The translations under genes and the position numbers were made by a program. The notes under the pieces are model-generated. The model saw only the letters and a program-made list of their open reading frames with translations, was not told the DNA's origin and did not search any database. From an uncultured bacterium (GTDB lineage Bacteria; Bipolaricaulota; Bipolaricaulia; UBA7950; UBA9294), in assembly GCA_903857865.1 (NCBI GenBank), contig CAIOGO010000013.1, forward strand, positions 58,963 through 122,962: 64,000 nucleotides of DNA. Reading direction: 5' to 3'. Shown piece after piece: positions 22,994-31,844 of the stretch (its first letter is position 1; every line of letters begins with the position of its first letter).

Positions 22994-23548
22994 ATGTCGA
23001 GCGCTCCGAGAATCCTCTCTGTCGACGAGATGCCCTGGGTCAGGGGGCTCCGCGTTCCCAAGGACTTCTACGTTGTGCTCGAGGCCCCGGCGAGGTTGGC
23101 CGGGATGGCGTATCCGCGACCCGGCACGCCGTGGCACGCGCTCGCCGACCTCGGACTTCGCCATGTCGTCTGCCTGACGCACCGGGTTGCACCTTACGAC
23201 CCATCGCCCCTGTCGTTTCTGTGCGCCGTGGACCTCCAGGACCTCTACGGCGGTGTTGCCCCCCTCCGTCCCGACGAGGAGCGAAGGGAGATCGAGGCGG
23301 CGATTTCGCCGATCCTTGCGGCGCTCGGGAGAGGGGAGGGCGTCGTCGTTCACTGCGAGGGTGGTACAGGGCGGACGGGCACTGTCCTCGCCGCGGTGCT
23401 GACGGATCTGGGGAGCAGTCTTCCCGACGTGGTCAGCGCGCTTGGCGACATCCACCGCGCCCGCGGGACGTCGTGGCCGGAGTCGCCGTGGCAGCGCGAA
23501 TTCCTCGAGCGCCGATGCGCGCGCTCGGCACCTACAGCCAAGGCGTGA
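22994..23548 (+). CDS. Dual-specificity-type protein phosphatase
   Basis: 184 residues with the cysteine phosphatase loop HCEGGTGRTGT (Cys121, Arg127; HCxxGxxR) and a possible general acid in the VDLQDLYG segment. It belongs to the compact dual-specificity/tyrosine phosphatase group. I chose the ATG at 22994, preceded by GGAGG; the long upstream frame is antisense to the BtpA gene. No signal peptide is present. Substrates could be phosphoproteins, inositol or nucleotide phosphates. Its 3' end overlaps the convergent PKD-thioredoxin gene by 17 bp. Confidence 0.85.
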   Translation: MSSAPRILSVDEMPWVRGLRVPKDFYVVLEAPARLAGMAYPRPGTPWHALADLGLRHVVCLTHRVAPYDPSPLSFLCAVDLQDLYGGVAPLRPDEERREIEAAISPILAALGRGEGVVVHCEGGTGRTGTVLAAVLTDLGSSLPDVVSALGDIHRARGTSWPESPWQREFLERRCARSAPTAKA

Positions 23549-24299
23549 TGTGGCGGTCGCGAATCCTGATGGGATGGTCCTCGTAGCGCACGATGCCCTG
23601 CCGATCGATGACGAATACGCGCGGTATGAGCTCGACTCCGTAGAGGTTGCGCGCCGTCTCGCCCGCGTCGAAGAGCCCGACGAAGTCGTCGTATCCCTGG
23701 CCGACGAGCACGTCGAGCGCCGCCTCGGCGGAGACGTCCTCGCTCACGAGGACGACCAGGACGCCGTCGTCGGCGAACCTCGCTCGCAAGGCCTCCATCG
23801 CGGGCATCGACGATCGGCACGCGGAGCAGGTGCTTCTCCAGAATTCGAGGAGGATAACGTGGCCGCGGAAGCTTGAGAGGGACAGCGTCTCGCCCGTTCT
23901 CACGTCCGCGAGCGCGATCTCCGGGGCGCGGTTGCCCATCTCGGTGCCCACCGGCGGTGGGACATCCGACGCCGCGACGTCGACCATGCGCATGGTCTCG
24001 GCCTGCTTGCCGCGATCGTCAACCACCGTAAGGGTTACGGAGAATGTGCCGACACTCGTGAACGTGTGCGTCGGTGAGACGCCATCGCCCATGGATCCGT
24101 CTCCGAAATTCCAGGTGTACGACGCAATCGCTCCATCCGAATCCGCGGAGACCATGGCGTCGAAGAAGACGGACAACGGGATTGTCCCCGACGCCGGCGA
24201 CCGGGTGAACGACGCCGTCGGCGGCGCGTTCGATTCCAGGCAACCGCCGGCCAAGAGCAGCGCGAGTCCGATGATCGATAGAAGAACGGTCTTCCTCAT
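23532..24299 (-). CDS. Lipoprotein with PKD domain and TlpA-like thioredoxin domain, copy 1
   Basis: 255 residues from the ATG at 24299. A lipoprotein signal ends LAGGC (Cys20). Residues 27-108 form a PKD domain (SADSDGAIASYTWNFGDG, then FSVTLTVVDDRG). Residues 120-255 form a TlpA/ResA-like thioredoxin domain with the active site STCSACRSSMP (Cys158, Cys161) and a PRVFVIDRQGIVRY cis-Pro region. It should act as a membrane-tethered thiol oxidoreductase outside the inner membrane; PKD domains usually mediate protein or sugar contact. A paralogue with the same two domains lies at 26792-27628, either side of the parvulin and chagasin-like genes. Confidence 0.9.
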   Translation of the reverse strand: MRKTVLLSIIGLALLLAGGCLESNAPPTASFTRSPASGTIPLSVFFDAMVSADSDGAIASYTWNFGDGSMGDGVSPTHTFTSVGTFSVTLTVVDDRGKQAETMRMVDVAASDVPPPVGTEMGNRAPEIALADVRTGETLSLSSFRGHVILLEFWRSTCSACRSSMPAMEALRARFADDGVLVVLVSEDVSAEAALDVLVGQGYDDFVGLFDAGETARNLYGVELIPRVFVIDRQGIVRYEDHPIRIRDRHITPWL

Positions 24300-24508
24300 A
24301 CACGTCCTAGAAAGTGTTGAGGCTCCTTTCGGAGCCTCCCACCTGCTCTTGCGTCCCCTCTCGTACATCGACACCGTAGGCTCCTCCTGTCAACGCTCAG
24401 TGGGGACCGTGTGAAGGCTTTGTGAAGACGACCCGCACAAGGACACGGCTGCCGTGAGGCTGCGCCGCTCTTGGCCGCAGGACTCGAATCACCCGTCTGT
24501 TCGGCGTG

Positions 24509-24922
24509 CTACTCGCGCACCCAGATGACGACGCTGAAGATTTCGACGGGTTCCGATTCCCAGGAACGCCCGTAGGCGAATGAGAGGGCCACGGTGCCCG
24601 GCTCGTTCGCGACGTAGCGGAACAGACATACGCCCGACGCTCCCGGCACCTGCTCGCCCGCCGGGAACTCCCACGATCCCTCTTCAACCGGCTGCAGGGC
24701 TAGGCCGGCCCACTCCTCGTCCGTCGGCTCGGTCCGAGTCCACGTGAAGCCCGTGGACGGGTTCCCGGTGAGGCGCACCGTGACCCGATCTCCGACGTGG
24801 GCGACCTGGATCGTGCCCGCATCCTCCTCCGTCACGGTGAGGCCGCCGGACCAGCAGCCGGAAAGGGAGATGGCGAGAACAAGCGCCATTGCGAGGGCGG
24901 GAAGCGCACGCGCTGTCTTCAT
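24509..24922 (-). CDS. Chagasin-type (I42) cysteine-protease inhibitor lipoprotein
   Basis: 137 residues with a lipobox ending LSGC (Cys23). The body matches the chagasin family: NPSTGFTW (residues 54-61) is the first inhibitory loop, then a GxxG-like turn (EQVPGASGVCLFRY) and the third loop GRSWE. Chagasins block papain-like proteases. Bacterial lipoprotein forms may protect envelope proteins or regulate an endogenous protease. GAGGAGG selects the ATG at 24922. It is 91 bp after the stop of the parvulin gene, so one envelope-quality operon is possible. Confidence 0.85.
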   Translation of the reverse strand: MKTARALPALAMALVLAISLSGCWSGGLTVTEEDAGTIQVAHVGDRVTVRLTGNPSTGFTWTRTEPTDEEWAGLALQPVEEGSWEFPAGEQVPGASGVCLFRYVANEPGTVALSFAYGRSWESEPVEIFSVVIWVRE

Positions 24923-25013
24923 GGATCCTCCTCTTCTCATCCTTCTAGCCGAAGAAAAGATAACGGCTCCTGGTCCGGAGGCCAAGAGCCGTTGCCAAGT
25001 CGTCCGCTTCGTT

Positions 25014-26621
25014 CTATTCAGGAACTGCGAGCGCCGGAGTCTGTGTCGGAGACTGGAGCGCTTGGATGCGCGCCTCGAGATCTGCGTCGCTTCCCGTGAG
25101 CTGGATCGTCTCCTGGTAGGCGGCGATGGCCTTGTCACGGGCTTCCTGGATCTGCGCCGTGAGCTCAGCGATCTGCGCCGCGTCAGGGGTCTCACTCGCC
25201 TCGAGCTGGGTCTTCGCCCGGGTGAGGTTCTGGATCCTGTTCTCGTACAGCGTGCCGATGATGTACGGCAGGTACGGTTGGTCGACGGTGCCCGCCGCCC
25301 TCAGCGCCTCGAACGCCTCGAGGCCGAGGTCGATGTTGATCCGCTGTTGGCGTGCCGCACTCAACATTGGGTCGCGCACGGTGACGACGGCCGCGGCCAT
25401 GACCTCGGTGTACCACGTGTTGGCTCGCTCCGTGACGACTTCCTGCTTCGCGTCGGCCTCCACTCGGTCACGAACGTCCGCAAGCTCCGCCTGGGTGGCC
25501 GCCTTCTTGTCGGTCACAAGGATGATGTGGTACCCATACTTGGTCAACACGATGCCACTTCGTTGCCCGATGGCGAGGGAGAATGCGGCGTCCTCGAACT
25601 CCTGAACCATCGTTCCGCGCCCGAACCACCCGAGGTCGCCGTCCTGCTTGGCGCTCGCCGTGTCGGTTGACTTCTCGCGCGCCAGCGTCGCAAAGTCCTT
25701 TCCGGCCTCCAGTTCCGCCAGAACGGCCTTCGCCTCGTCTTCCGTCTTCACCAGAATGTGCGACGCGCGGACCTGCTCGGGCGTGTCGTACTTGGAGCGA
25801 TTCTTCTCCCAATAGGCTTGGGTTTCTTCGGAGCTCAGCTCGACAGAGCCGGCGACGGCTGCCTGCAGCTTCATCATCAGGAGTTGGTCGCGAATGCTGG
25901 TGCGGCCGCCTTCCTTGAACGACTCGAGCGTCATGTTCTGAGAAACGAGAAGCGAGCGCAGAGTCTCCTCGGTCAGTCCTTGCGCTGCGAGGAACTTCTC
26001 GTACTGCGCGCTGAACTCCGCATCGAGTTCCTCGTCCGTCACGACGAGGCCGCGTTGCTTGACCTCAGCGTCGGCGATGCTGCCGAACAGGAGGCGCTCA
26101 AGAGCCTGGGCTTCGATCCCGAGGCGGAGGGAGTACCCCGACGCGCCGGCGAGCATGCTCTCGAAGTCTTGTCCCATCTGCTTGTAGACGCTCGCGTACT
26201 GCGAGATGATGGTCTGGACGCCCTGAGTGAGTGCGGCCCGCTCGATCGGAATGCCGTTGACTTCGGCCACGACGTTCGACTCGTCCGCTGCTGCCGCGGT
26301 CGTCGTCGGTACCGTCGATGCGGGAGCCGGCTGCGCTGCAGGGACGGGCTCTTCGGGCGTCGACGGAAGCGTCGGCTGTACCACCGGCGCCACAGCCTCT
26401 TCGGGCGTCGACGGAGGCGTCGGCTGCACCACCGGCGCCACAGCCTCTTCGGGCGTCGCCGTTGGCGGCACCGTCTCCGCGGGTGTCGGCGTCACGGCGA
26501 CCGCCGTCGATGTCGTCTCCGCCACGTCGATCGTCTCTGGCGCGGGCGCCGGCAGCAGTAACCAAAACGCCAGTCCGATGGCCACAGCAAGACCCAAAAT
26601 GATCAGAAGCGTCTTGTTCAT
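25014..26621 (-). CDS. Membrane-anchored parvulin-type peptidyl-prolyl isomerase (SurA/PrsA-like)
   Basis: 535 residues with one N-terminal transmembrane segment (about 5-22). A Pro/Thr/Glu-rich linker (about 25-115) contains three near-copies of a 16-residue unit TPEEAVAPVVQPTPPS (DNA period 48 bp near 26370-26465). A SurA_N-like helical domain follows (about 118-275), then a parvulin PPIase domain (about 280-375: VRASHILVKTEDEAKAV, GDLGWFGRGTMVQEFEDAAF, YGYHIILV) and a helical C-terminal part. It should assist folding of exported proteins on the outer face of the inner membrane. The repeat-rich linker may vary in length between strains. Confidence 0.92.
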   Translation of the reverse strand: MNKTLLIILGLAVAIGLAFWLLLPAPAPETIDVAETTSTAVAVTPTPAETVPPTATPEEAVAPVVQPTPPSTPEEAVAPVVQPTLPSTPEEPVPAAQPAPASTVPTTTAAAADESNVVAEVNGIPIERAALTQGVQTIISQYASVYKQMGQDFESMLAGASGYSLRLGIEAQALERLLFGSIADAEVKQRGLVVTDEELDAEFSAQYEKFLAAQGLTEETLRSLLVSQNMTLESFKEGGRTSIRDQLLMMKLQAAVAGSVELSSEETQAYWEKNRSKYDTPEQVRASHILVKTEDEAKAVLAELEAGKDFATLAREKSTDTASAKQDGDLGWFGRGTMVQEFEDAAFSLAIGQRSGIVLTKYGYHIILVTDKKAATQAELADVRDRVEADAKQEVVTERANTWYTEVMAAAVVTVRDPMLSAARQQRINIDLGLEAFEALRAAGTVDQPYLPYIIGTLYENRIQNLTRAKTQLEASETPDAAQIAELTAQIQEARDKAIAAYQETIQLTGSDADLEARIQALQSPTQTPALAVPE

Positions 26622-26791
26622 CGCTTCCTCCTTCTCGTTTCTCGGTCCGAGATGCTCGCAGGCATGACTCTACCGCGTTCGCGGCCTTCTCACCAGGTGG
26701 AGGCCGCCGCGTTGCCCTCCGCGACGCGGATGACCCGGCGCGCTTCTCGGGCCGCGGCCGCGGCCGCGTGGAGCTGACGCCAGTCTGGAAA

Positions 26792-27628
26792 CTAGATCCA
26801 ACGAGTGAGGAACTCCGAACTCAGTCCGCTGGGAAGGCCGGAGTAGCGGATCACGCCCGCTCGATCCACGAGGAACGCGTGCGGAGTGGCCCAGACTCCG
26901 TAGGTGACCATCGTCGGCCTCGTGGGGTCGCTCTCCCACGCGAGGACGAAGCCCGTGTAGCCGTACTGCTCAAGGAACGCGAGCGCGGCGGACGCTGTCC
27001 GGTCGAGGACGACCAGCAACACGACGAGGCCCTGCCCGGCATACGTCGCTCGGTACTCCTCGAGCTCCGGCGTGGAGGCGCGGCAGCCGGGGCACGTGCT
27101 GAGCCAGAACTCGACGAGGACCGGCTTCCCGAGGTAGGCGGAGAGGTAGGTCCTTCCTCCGTCAAGGTTTGGCAACGCGATCTCGGGAGCGCGCTGTCCG
27201 ATGCCGTCGCCAACCGGGACCTGCGCGGCGGACGCCGCGAGCGTGGCGCTGGGGGGCGTCGGCGTGGACCTTGTGGACTGGGAGGGGAGGCTGGCGACAT
27301 CGACCGCCTGCGTCACAAGATTCGTCGCGCCGCCGTTGTCGCCGACGAGGAGCGTTACGGTGAACGAACTGGCCTGAGTGTAGGCGTGGATCACGGTGGA
27401 ACCGGAGCCCGTCGTCCCGTCCCCGAATAGCCACTGGAAGCGGACGATCTGGCCATCCGGATCGGAGGATTCCGAGGCGTCGTATGCGACAGCGACTCCG
27501 GACGCGCCGCCGGCGCGGTACGCGCCAATGCGCGCCACGGGTGGCTGATTGGCGGCTGCCGCGATCGACGCCGTGGCGACAAGCGCAACAAAGACCAGAA
27601 GTGCGTGACTACCTCTTCGCCTTGGCAT
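26792..27628 (-). CDS. Exported PKD-TlpA-like thioredoxin protein, copy 2
   Basis: 278 residues from the ATG at 27628. The N-terminus is an ordinary signal peptide (HALLVFVALVATASIAAAA), not a lipobox. A PKD domain occupies about 28-112 (SSDPDGQIVRFQWLFGDG), then a Ser/Thr/Pro linker, then a TlpA-like domain with STCPGCRAS (Cys179, Cys182). It is the paralogue of the lipoprotein at 23532-24299, but soluble and with a CPGC rather than CSAC active site, which suggests a different redox potential. A 15-bp hairpin repeat lies immediately upstream of its start (27642-27731). Confidence 0.9.
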   Translation of the reverse strand: MPRRRGSHALLVFVALVATASIAAAANQPPVARIGAYRAGGASGVAVAYDASESSDPDGQIVRFQWLFGDGTTGSGSTVIHAYTQASSFTVTLLVGDNGGATNLVTQAVDVASLPSQSTRSTPTPPSATLAASAAQVPVGDGIGQRAPEIALPNLDGGRTYLSAYLGKPVLVEFWLSTCPGCRASTPELEEYRATYAGQGLVVLLVVLDRTASAALAFLEQYGYTGFVLAWESDPTRPTMVTYGVWATPHAFLVDRAGVIRYSGLPSGLSSEFLTRWI

Positions 27629-27641
27629 GCAGTCTCTCCCA

Positions 27642-27731
27642 TCCCTCGGGACCATGTCCCTTGGGACCGCGTCCCTCGGGACCGTGTCCCTCGGGACCGT
27701 GTCCCTCGGGACCGTGTCCCTCAGGATTGCG
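27642..27731 (+). repeat. 15-bp tandem repeat, six units, each a small hairpin
   Basis: Units TCCCTCGGGACCGTG with GTCCC/GGGAC self-complementarity; three central copies are identical and the outer ones diverge. It lies between the divergent PKD-thioredoxin and radical SAM genes and could vary promoter spacing by slippage. Confidence 0.88.
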
Positions 27732-27810
27732 GCGATTGTACAGGAAGACGGTCCGCGGGCCAGCGGCCGGGTCTACGCTGCGAAGGGCCGACGTTGGCTA
27801 CACTGCCCAC

Positions 27811-28688
27811 GTGATTCGCGAGATTCGCGCCAAGACGCTCCTCTCTCGCGTGAGCGGGATCGACACCTGGTTCGGCCTCGATTTCGGCATGAACCTGTAC
27901 CGAGGCTGTCAACACCACTGCATCTACTGCGACTCCCGCAGCCTCTGTTACGGCAACGACCGGTTCGACGAGGACGTTCTCGTGAAAGCCAACGCGATTG
28001 ACGTTCTGCGGAACGAACTTCGGCGGAAACGGAAGCGGGGCATCATCGGTACGGTCTCGATGAGTGACCCCTAATGCCCGCCGAGGAGCGGCACCGGCTG
28101 ACCGAAGGAGCTCTCGAGGCGATCGCCGAGTACGGATTCGGAGTCCACGTCATCACGAAGAGCCCCCTTGTGTTGCGCGACATTGCGCTTCTCCAAAGGA
28201 TCTCGCGCGGGTCGACGGCCGCCGTCTCGCTCTCGATCACGACGATCGACGACAAGCTGGCGTATCGCGTCGAACCTGGCGCCCCGCCGTCGTCGGAGCG
28301 GTTCCTCGCACTGCGCGCCCTGGCGGACGCGGGGATCGAGACTCGCGTTGCCCTCATGCCCGTCCTTCCCTTCCTCGAGGACTCGCCCGACAACGTCCGT
28401 GCGATCGTCGAGCGCGCGAAGGAGTGCGGCGTGCGCGCCATCGTCGCGTCCTTCGGCGTGACTTTGCGCGATCGACAGCGGGCGCACTTTTACGCGCGTC
28501 TTGATGAGAGTTTCCCCGGAGTGCGGGCGCAGTACGAAGCACGATACGGCGACCGCTACGTTTGTGCGTCTCCGGACGGCGACGCGCTCCGCGTGCAATT
28601 CGAAGCGCTGTGTGCCAAGCACGGCATTCGCACCTCCGTCCGGCCCCTCCTGGTTCCGTCGGCCGACGAGCCGCGCCTGTTCGCCTGA
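27811..28688 (+). pseudogene. Radical SAM protein (SPL-like family), frameshifted
   Basis: The protein starts at GTG 27811 (IREIRAKTLLSRV) and carries the radical SAM cluster motif RGCQHHCIYC (Cys33, Cys37, Cys40). After TVSMSDP the frame hits TAA (28072-28074). The rest continues in another frame from ATG 28074 (MPAEERHRLTEGALEAI) to 28688. One missing base in CCCTA-ATG restores the common SDPYMPAE junction, so this is one gene of about 292 codons with a single-base deletion. The family is annotated as spore-photoproduct-lyase-like, but most members have no known reaction. It may be a real pseudogene or an assembly indel. Confidence 0.82.
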
Positions 28689-28896
28689 CTCTCCGAGGCG
28701 CTTGTGCGCCTTGCGTGAGGCGGGGCGATACCCAGTGCTGGGAAGAGCGTCTTCGTCTCGCCTGAGGCCGGCCCGTGACCGATCGGGAAGGGGACAACGT
28801 CCCGCGCCGCGGGCCGCGGTTCCCTTTCTTGATCTCCGCCGGCCGGGTACTTTTGGAGGCGAGAATGACCCTGGGAAAACGGAGGGGCGAGAGACG

Positions 28897-30624
28897 ATGA
28901 AGTGGATTGCGCTGCCGATCGTGCTCGTCGGCGCGGCGCTGGCGCTTGCCGCGCTCCTCTTGCCCGGGGGAGACGCGGCGTCATCGGCGCTCGCCGGCTA
29001 CGAGTCGCTCCGCAAGGCGCAGGCCGGGCTTCCTCAGACGATCGCCGGCTTGGAGGACCTCGCGGCGCGCGATGGCGCGGTGGGCTGGGAAGCCCGCGTT
29101 CTCGCGGCGCGGGCCCACGCCGCCGCGGGCCAGTTCGCGGAGGCGGCCACCTTCCTGCGTCGCGCGCTCGAACTTCGCGTTACGACGGCGTTGCGCGCCG
29201 AACTGGGGACGACGCTCGAGGCGGCCGGGCTGCGGGCGGAGGCCAAGGCGGAGTGGGAGAAGCTTCTGCCCAAGACGGAGGCCGTGCTCGCCATGATGAG
29301 GCTTGAGCCGGACGCCGTTCGGTTGGCAACTCTATTGGTCGGAGCTGGACGCTACGCCGACGCGCTCCCGCTCGTCACGCCTCCCGCGACGGATGCGGCG
29401 CGCTTGGCCCGCGCTCGGTGCCTCGCCGGCCTCGGCACGACGAGCGAGGCTGCGTCGGAGTTCGCCCGCTACCTTGAGAAGCACAGCGGCGAAACTGCCG
29501 TGCGGATCGAGTACGGACGCGTGGTCGAACGGGCCGGTGACTCCGCGGGAGCCTTGCAGGTTTACCGCGGCGTCGGCGCGGCCGGCGCCTACCGAGAGGG
29601 TCTCCTACTCGAAAGCCTGGGGCGGATCCAGGACGCCGTAGGCGCCTATCAGCGTTCGTCGGACTCCGAAGCGCGCTGGCGGGCGGCGCGGCTGCTCGAG
29701 TCGGTGGGGGACACGGAGGGCGCGCTCAAGATCTACGAGGCGCTGGCGTCGGGCACGCACCGGGTGCACGACGACGCTGCGCTGCGCGCCGTCTTGCTGC
29801 TGCGGGACGCCGGCCACGCAAATCGGGCGGCTGGGCTGGCCGACGAACTCCCGGCGGCGTTCGAGTGGATCCTCGGCTCCTACGTCCCTGCGAAGCGGAG
29901 CGCCTCGACGTCCGGCGCGGTCTCTTCGTCGGTCGCCGGCGCGCTCCGCGTGGCCGACGCCCTCGCTAAGCGCGGCGACGCGGAGTGGGCGGCGTCTGAG
30001 CTCGACTTCGCGCTCACCTCCGCGGACACGGCCGGTCGCATTGCGGTGGGAGAATGGTTCGCGACGCACAATGACCCGCGCCGCGCGTTCCAGATCGGGA
30101 GTGAGCTTCTGCCCAAGGATGCCGCGCAAGCGGTGGCCAAGCTCGCGTATCCGCGGGCGTGGTGGGCGAATGTCGAACGCTGGTCATCAACCTACGGGGT
30201 CGATCCCTACCTCGTCCTTGCCGTGATCCGCGAAGAGAGCAACTACCTGCCGACGGCGGTCTCGTCGTCGAACGCAGGCGGCCTGATGCAGCTTCTTCCG
30301 TCCACGGCGAAGTGGATTGCCGAGTCGAAGTGCAAGCTTCGCTACACGAGCGAGCTTCCCTTCGATCCGGATGCGAACATCCGCATGGGAACGTGGTATC
30401 TCTCGTATCTCACCGGGCTGTACGACGGGGACATCGTGCGCGCCGTGGCGGCGTACAACGGCGGGAACGGGAACGTGGACCGCTGGACGGCGGCGGCCAA
30501 CGTGACGCGCCGCGCGGACGTCCCCGGAGCCCTCGGATCGATCGAAACGCGCGAGTACTTGGTGAAGGTCCTCAACTCCTGGCTCATCTACCGCGAACTC
30601 TACGCCTCGGATCCCACGGCGTGA
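28897..30624 (+). CDS. Soluble lytic murein transglycosylase-like protein
   Basis: 575 residues: an N-terminal membrane anchor or signal (about 1-27), about 380 residues of TPR-like helical repeats rich in Ala, and a C-terminal Slt goose-lysozyme domain (about 425-575). The catalytic Glu is in VIREESNY (Glu447), with AGGLMQLLPSTA, IRMGTWYLSYL and RAVAAYNGGNGNVDRW. It cleaves peptidoglycan to 1,6-anhydro products in the periplasm, matching the E. coli Slt70 layout of a superhelical ring and a catalytic domain. GGAGGGGCGA precedes the ATG at 28897. Confidence 0.92.
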   Translation: MKWIALPIVLVGAALALAALLLPGGDAASSALAGYESLRKAQAGLPQTIAGLEDLAARDGAVGWEARVLAARAHAAAGQFAEAATFLRRALELRVTTALRAELGTTLEAAGLRAEAKAEWEKLLPKTEAVLAMMRLEPDAVRLATLLVGAGRYADALPLVTPPATDAARLARARCLAGLGTTSEAASEFARYLEKHSGETAVRIEYGRVVERAGDSAGALQVYRGVGAAGAYREGLLLESLGRIQDAVGAYQRSSDSEARWRAARLLESVGDTEGALKIYEALASGTHRVHDDAALRAVLLLRDAGHANRAAGLADELPAAFEWILGSYVPAKRSASTSGAVSSSVAGALRVADALAKRGDAEWAASELDFALTSADTAGRIAVGEWFATHNDPRRAFQIGSELLPKDAAQAVAKLAYPRAWWANVERWSSTYGVDPYLVLAVIREESNYLPTAVSSSNAGGLMQLLPSTAKWIAESKCKLRYTSELPFDPDANIRMGTWYLSYLTGLYDGDIVRAVAAYNGGNGNVDRWTAAANVTRRADVPGALGSIETREYLVKVLNSWLIYRELYASDPTA

Positions 30625-30680
30625 CCTCGTCGTGAGGCTGTCGTCTCGGGATTCGGGAATGGGCTGCGCCCGCCGCCAGG

Positions 30681-30686
30681 TATAAT
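30681..30686 (+). promoter_or_regulatory. -10 element of the second dehydrogenase operon
   Basis: Perfect TATAAT 33 nt before the ATG at 30719. No clear -35 at 16-18 bp is seen. Confidence 0.45.
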
Positions 30687-30718
30687 GGGCGGTACCACGG
30701 TAGATGGCAGGAGGCTTC

Positions 30719-31837
30719 ATGGGTACCTATCGAGTGGCAATGCTCCCCGGTGACGGTGTGGGCGGCGACGTATTGGCCGCGGCGAAGAGCGTCCTCGACG
30801 CCGTAGGGTTCAAGGCCGACTACCAGCACGGAGACATCGGCTGGGAGTTCTGGAAGGCGGAAGGAAACCCTCTCCCTGACCGAACTGTGCAGCTTCTCAA
30901 GTCGACCGACGTGTGTCTGTTCGGAGCGATCACGTCGAAGCCGAAAGAGGAAGCCGCCGCCGAACTCTCCCCCGCCCTGCGCGGCAAGGGGTACACGTAC
31001 TCGAGTCCGATCGTTGGGTTACGGCAGCTGTTCGATCTCCACACGAACCTGCGCCCATGCAAGGCGTACCCTGGGAATCCGCTGAACCTACGCGACGACA
31101 TCGATCTCGTCGTGTTCCGCGAGAACACGGAGGACCTCTACGCCGGCGTGGAGTGGCATCCGATTCCGGACAACGTGCGTCAAGCGCTGCGCACGCACCC
31201 GAGGATGAAGCGATTCGATGAGGTGGCGAATGAGGACATGGCGATTTCAGTTCGCCTCGTGACGCGCAAGGGCTGCCAACGCATCCTGCGCAGCGCCTTC
31301 GAGTACGCGAAGAAGAACGGCTACAAGACGGTGACCGTGGTGGAGAAGGCGAATGTCCTTCGCGAGACCTCGGGGCTGATGGTTCGCGAGGCGCGCACGA
31401 TGGCGTCCGAGTACCCGGGCATCGAGCTGTGGGAGACGAACATCGACGCGATGTGCATGTGGCTCGTCAAAAACCCCCAGAACTACGGCGTGCTCGTGTC
31501 GACGAACCTGTTCGGCGACATCATCTCGGATCTGGCGGCGCAGCTCGTCGGGGGGCTCGGATTCGCCTCGGCCGGCAACATCGGCGACAGCTACGCGGTG
31601 TTCGAGCCGACGCACGGTTCGGCGCCGAAGTACGCGGGGATGAACAAAGTGAACCCGATCGCCACCATCCAAGCCGCTCGGCTGATGCTGGATCACCTTG
31701 GCGAACGCGACAAGGCCGAACGAATCGAGCGGGCGGTTGCTCGCGTCGTGGCCGAGGGCAAGGCGCGCACATACGACATGGGCGGAACGACGACGACAAG
31801 CGGGATGGCCGACGCGGTCATTGGCGTGCTTGACTAG
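30719..31837 (+). CDS. Isocitrate/isopropylmalate-family dehydrogenase
   Basis: 372-residue decarboxylating beta-hydroxyacid dehydrogenase, distinct from the Icd at 6790. It begins [13 protein letters not shown]. The substrate loop reads [19 protein letters not shown], and [17 protein letters not shown] and [17 protein letters not shown] follow. The cofactor loop is [14 protein letters not shown], whose Lys-Tyr favours NADP over NAD. The substrate may be isocitrate, homoisocitrate or isopropylmalate; no leu or lys genes flank it. It is followed 7 bp later by an MmgE/PrpD gene, suggesting a specialised tricarboxylate route. GGAGG sets the ATG at 30719. Confidence 0.88.
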   Translation: MGTYRVAMLPGDGVGGDVLAAAKSVLDAVGFKADYQHGDIGWEFWKAEGNPLPDRTVQLLKSTDVCLFGAITSKPKEEAAAELSPALRGKGYTYSSPIVGLRQLFDLHTNLRPCKAYPGNPLNLRDDIDLVVFRENTEDLYAGVEWHPIPDNVRQALRTHPRMKRFDEVANEDMAISVRLVTRKGCQRILRSAFEYAKKNGYKTVTVVEKANVLRETSGLMVREARTMASEYPGIELWETNIDAMCMWLVKNPQNYGVLVSTNLFGDIISDLAAQLVGGLGFASAGNIGDSYAVFEPTHGSAPKYAGMNKVNPIATIQAARLMLDHLGERDKAERIERAVARVVAEGKARTYDMGGTTTTSGMADAVIGVLD

Positions 31838-31844
31838 GGGGCGC

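Noticed and set aside
27642-27731. 15-bp repeats as a CRISPR array
   Set aside because: Units are contiguous with no spacers, and there are no cas genes.
28501-30624. Longer start for the Slt-type transglycosylase at 28501
   Set aside because: The first 132 codons overlap the radical SAM gene out of frame and are basic filler; GGAGGGG and a signal segment support 28897.
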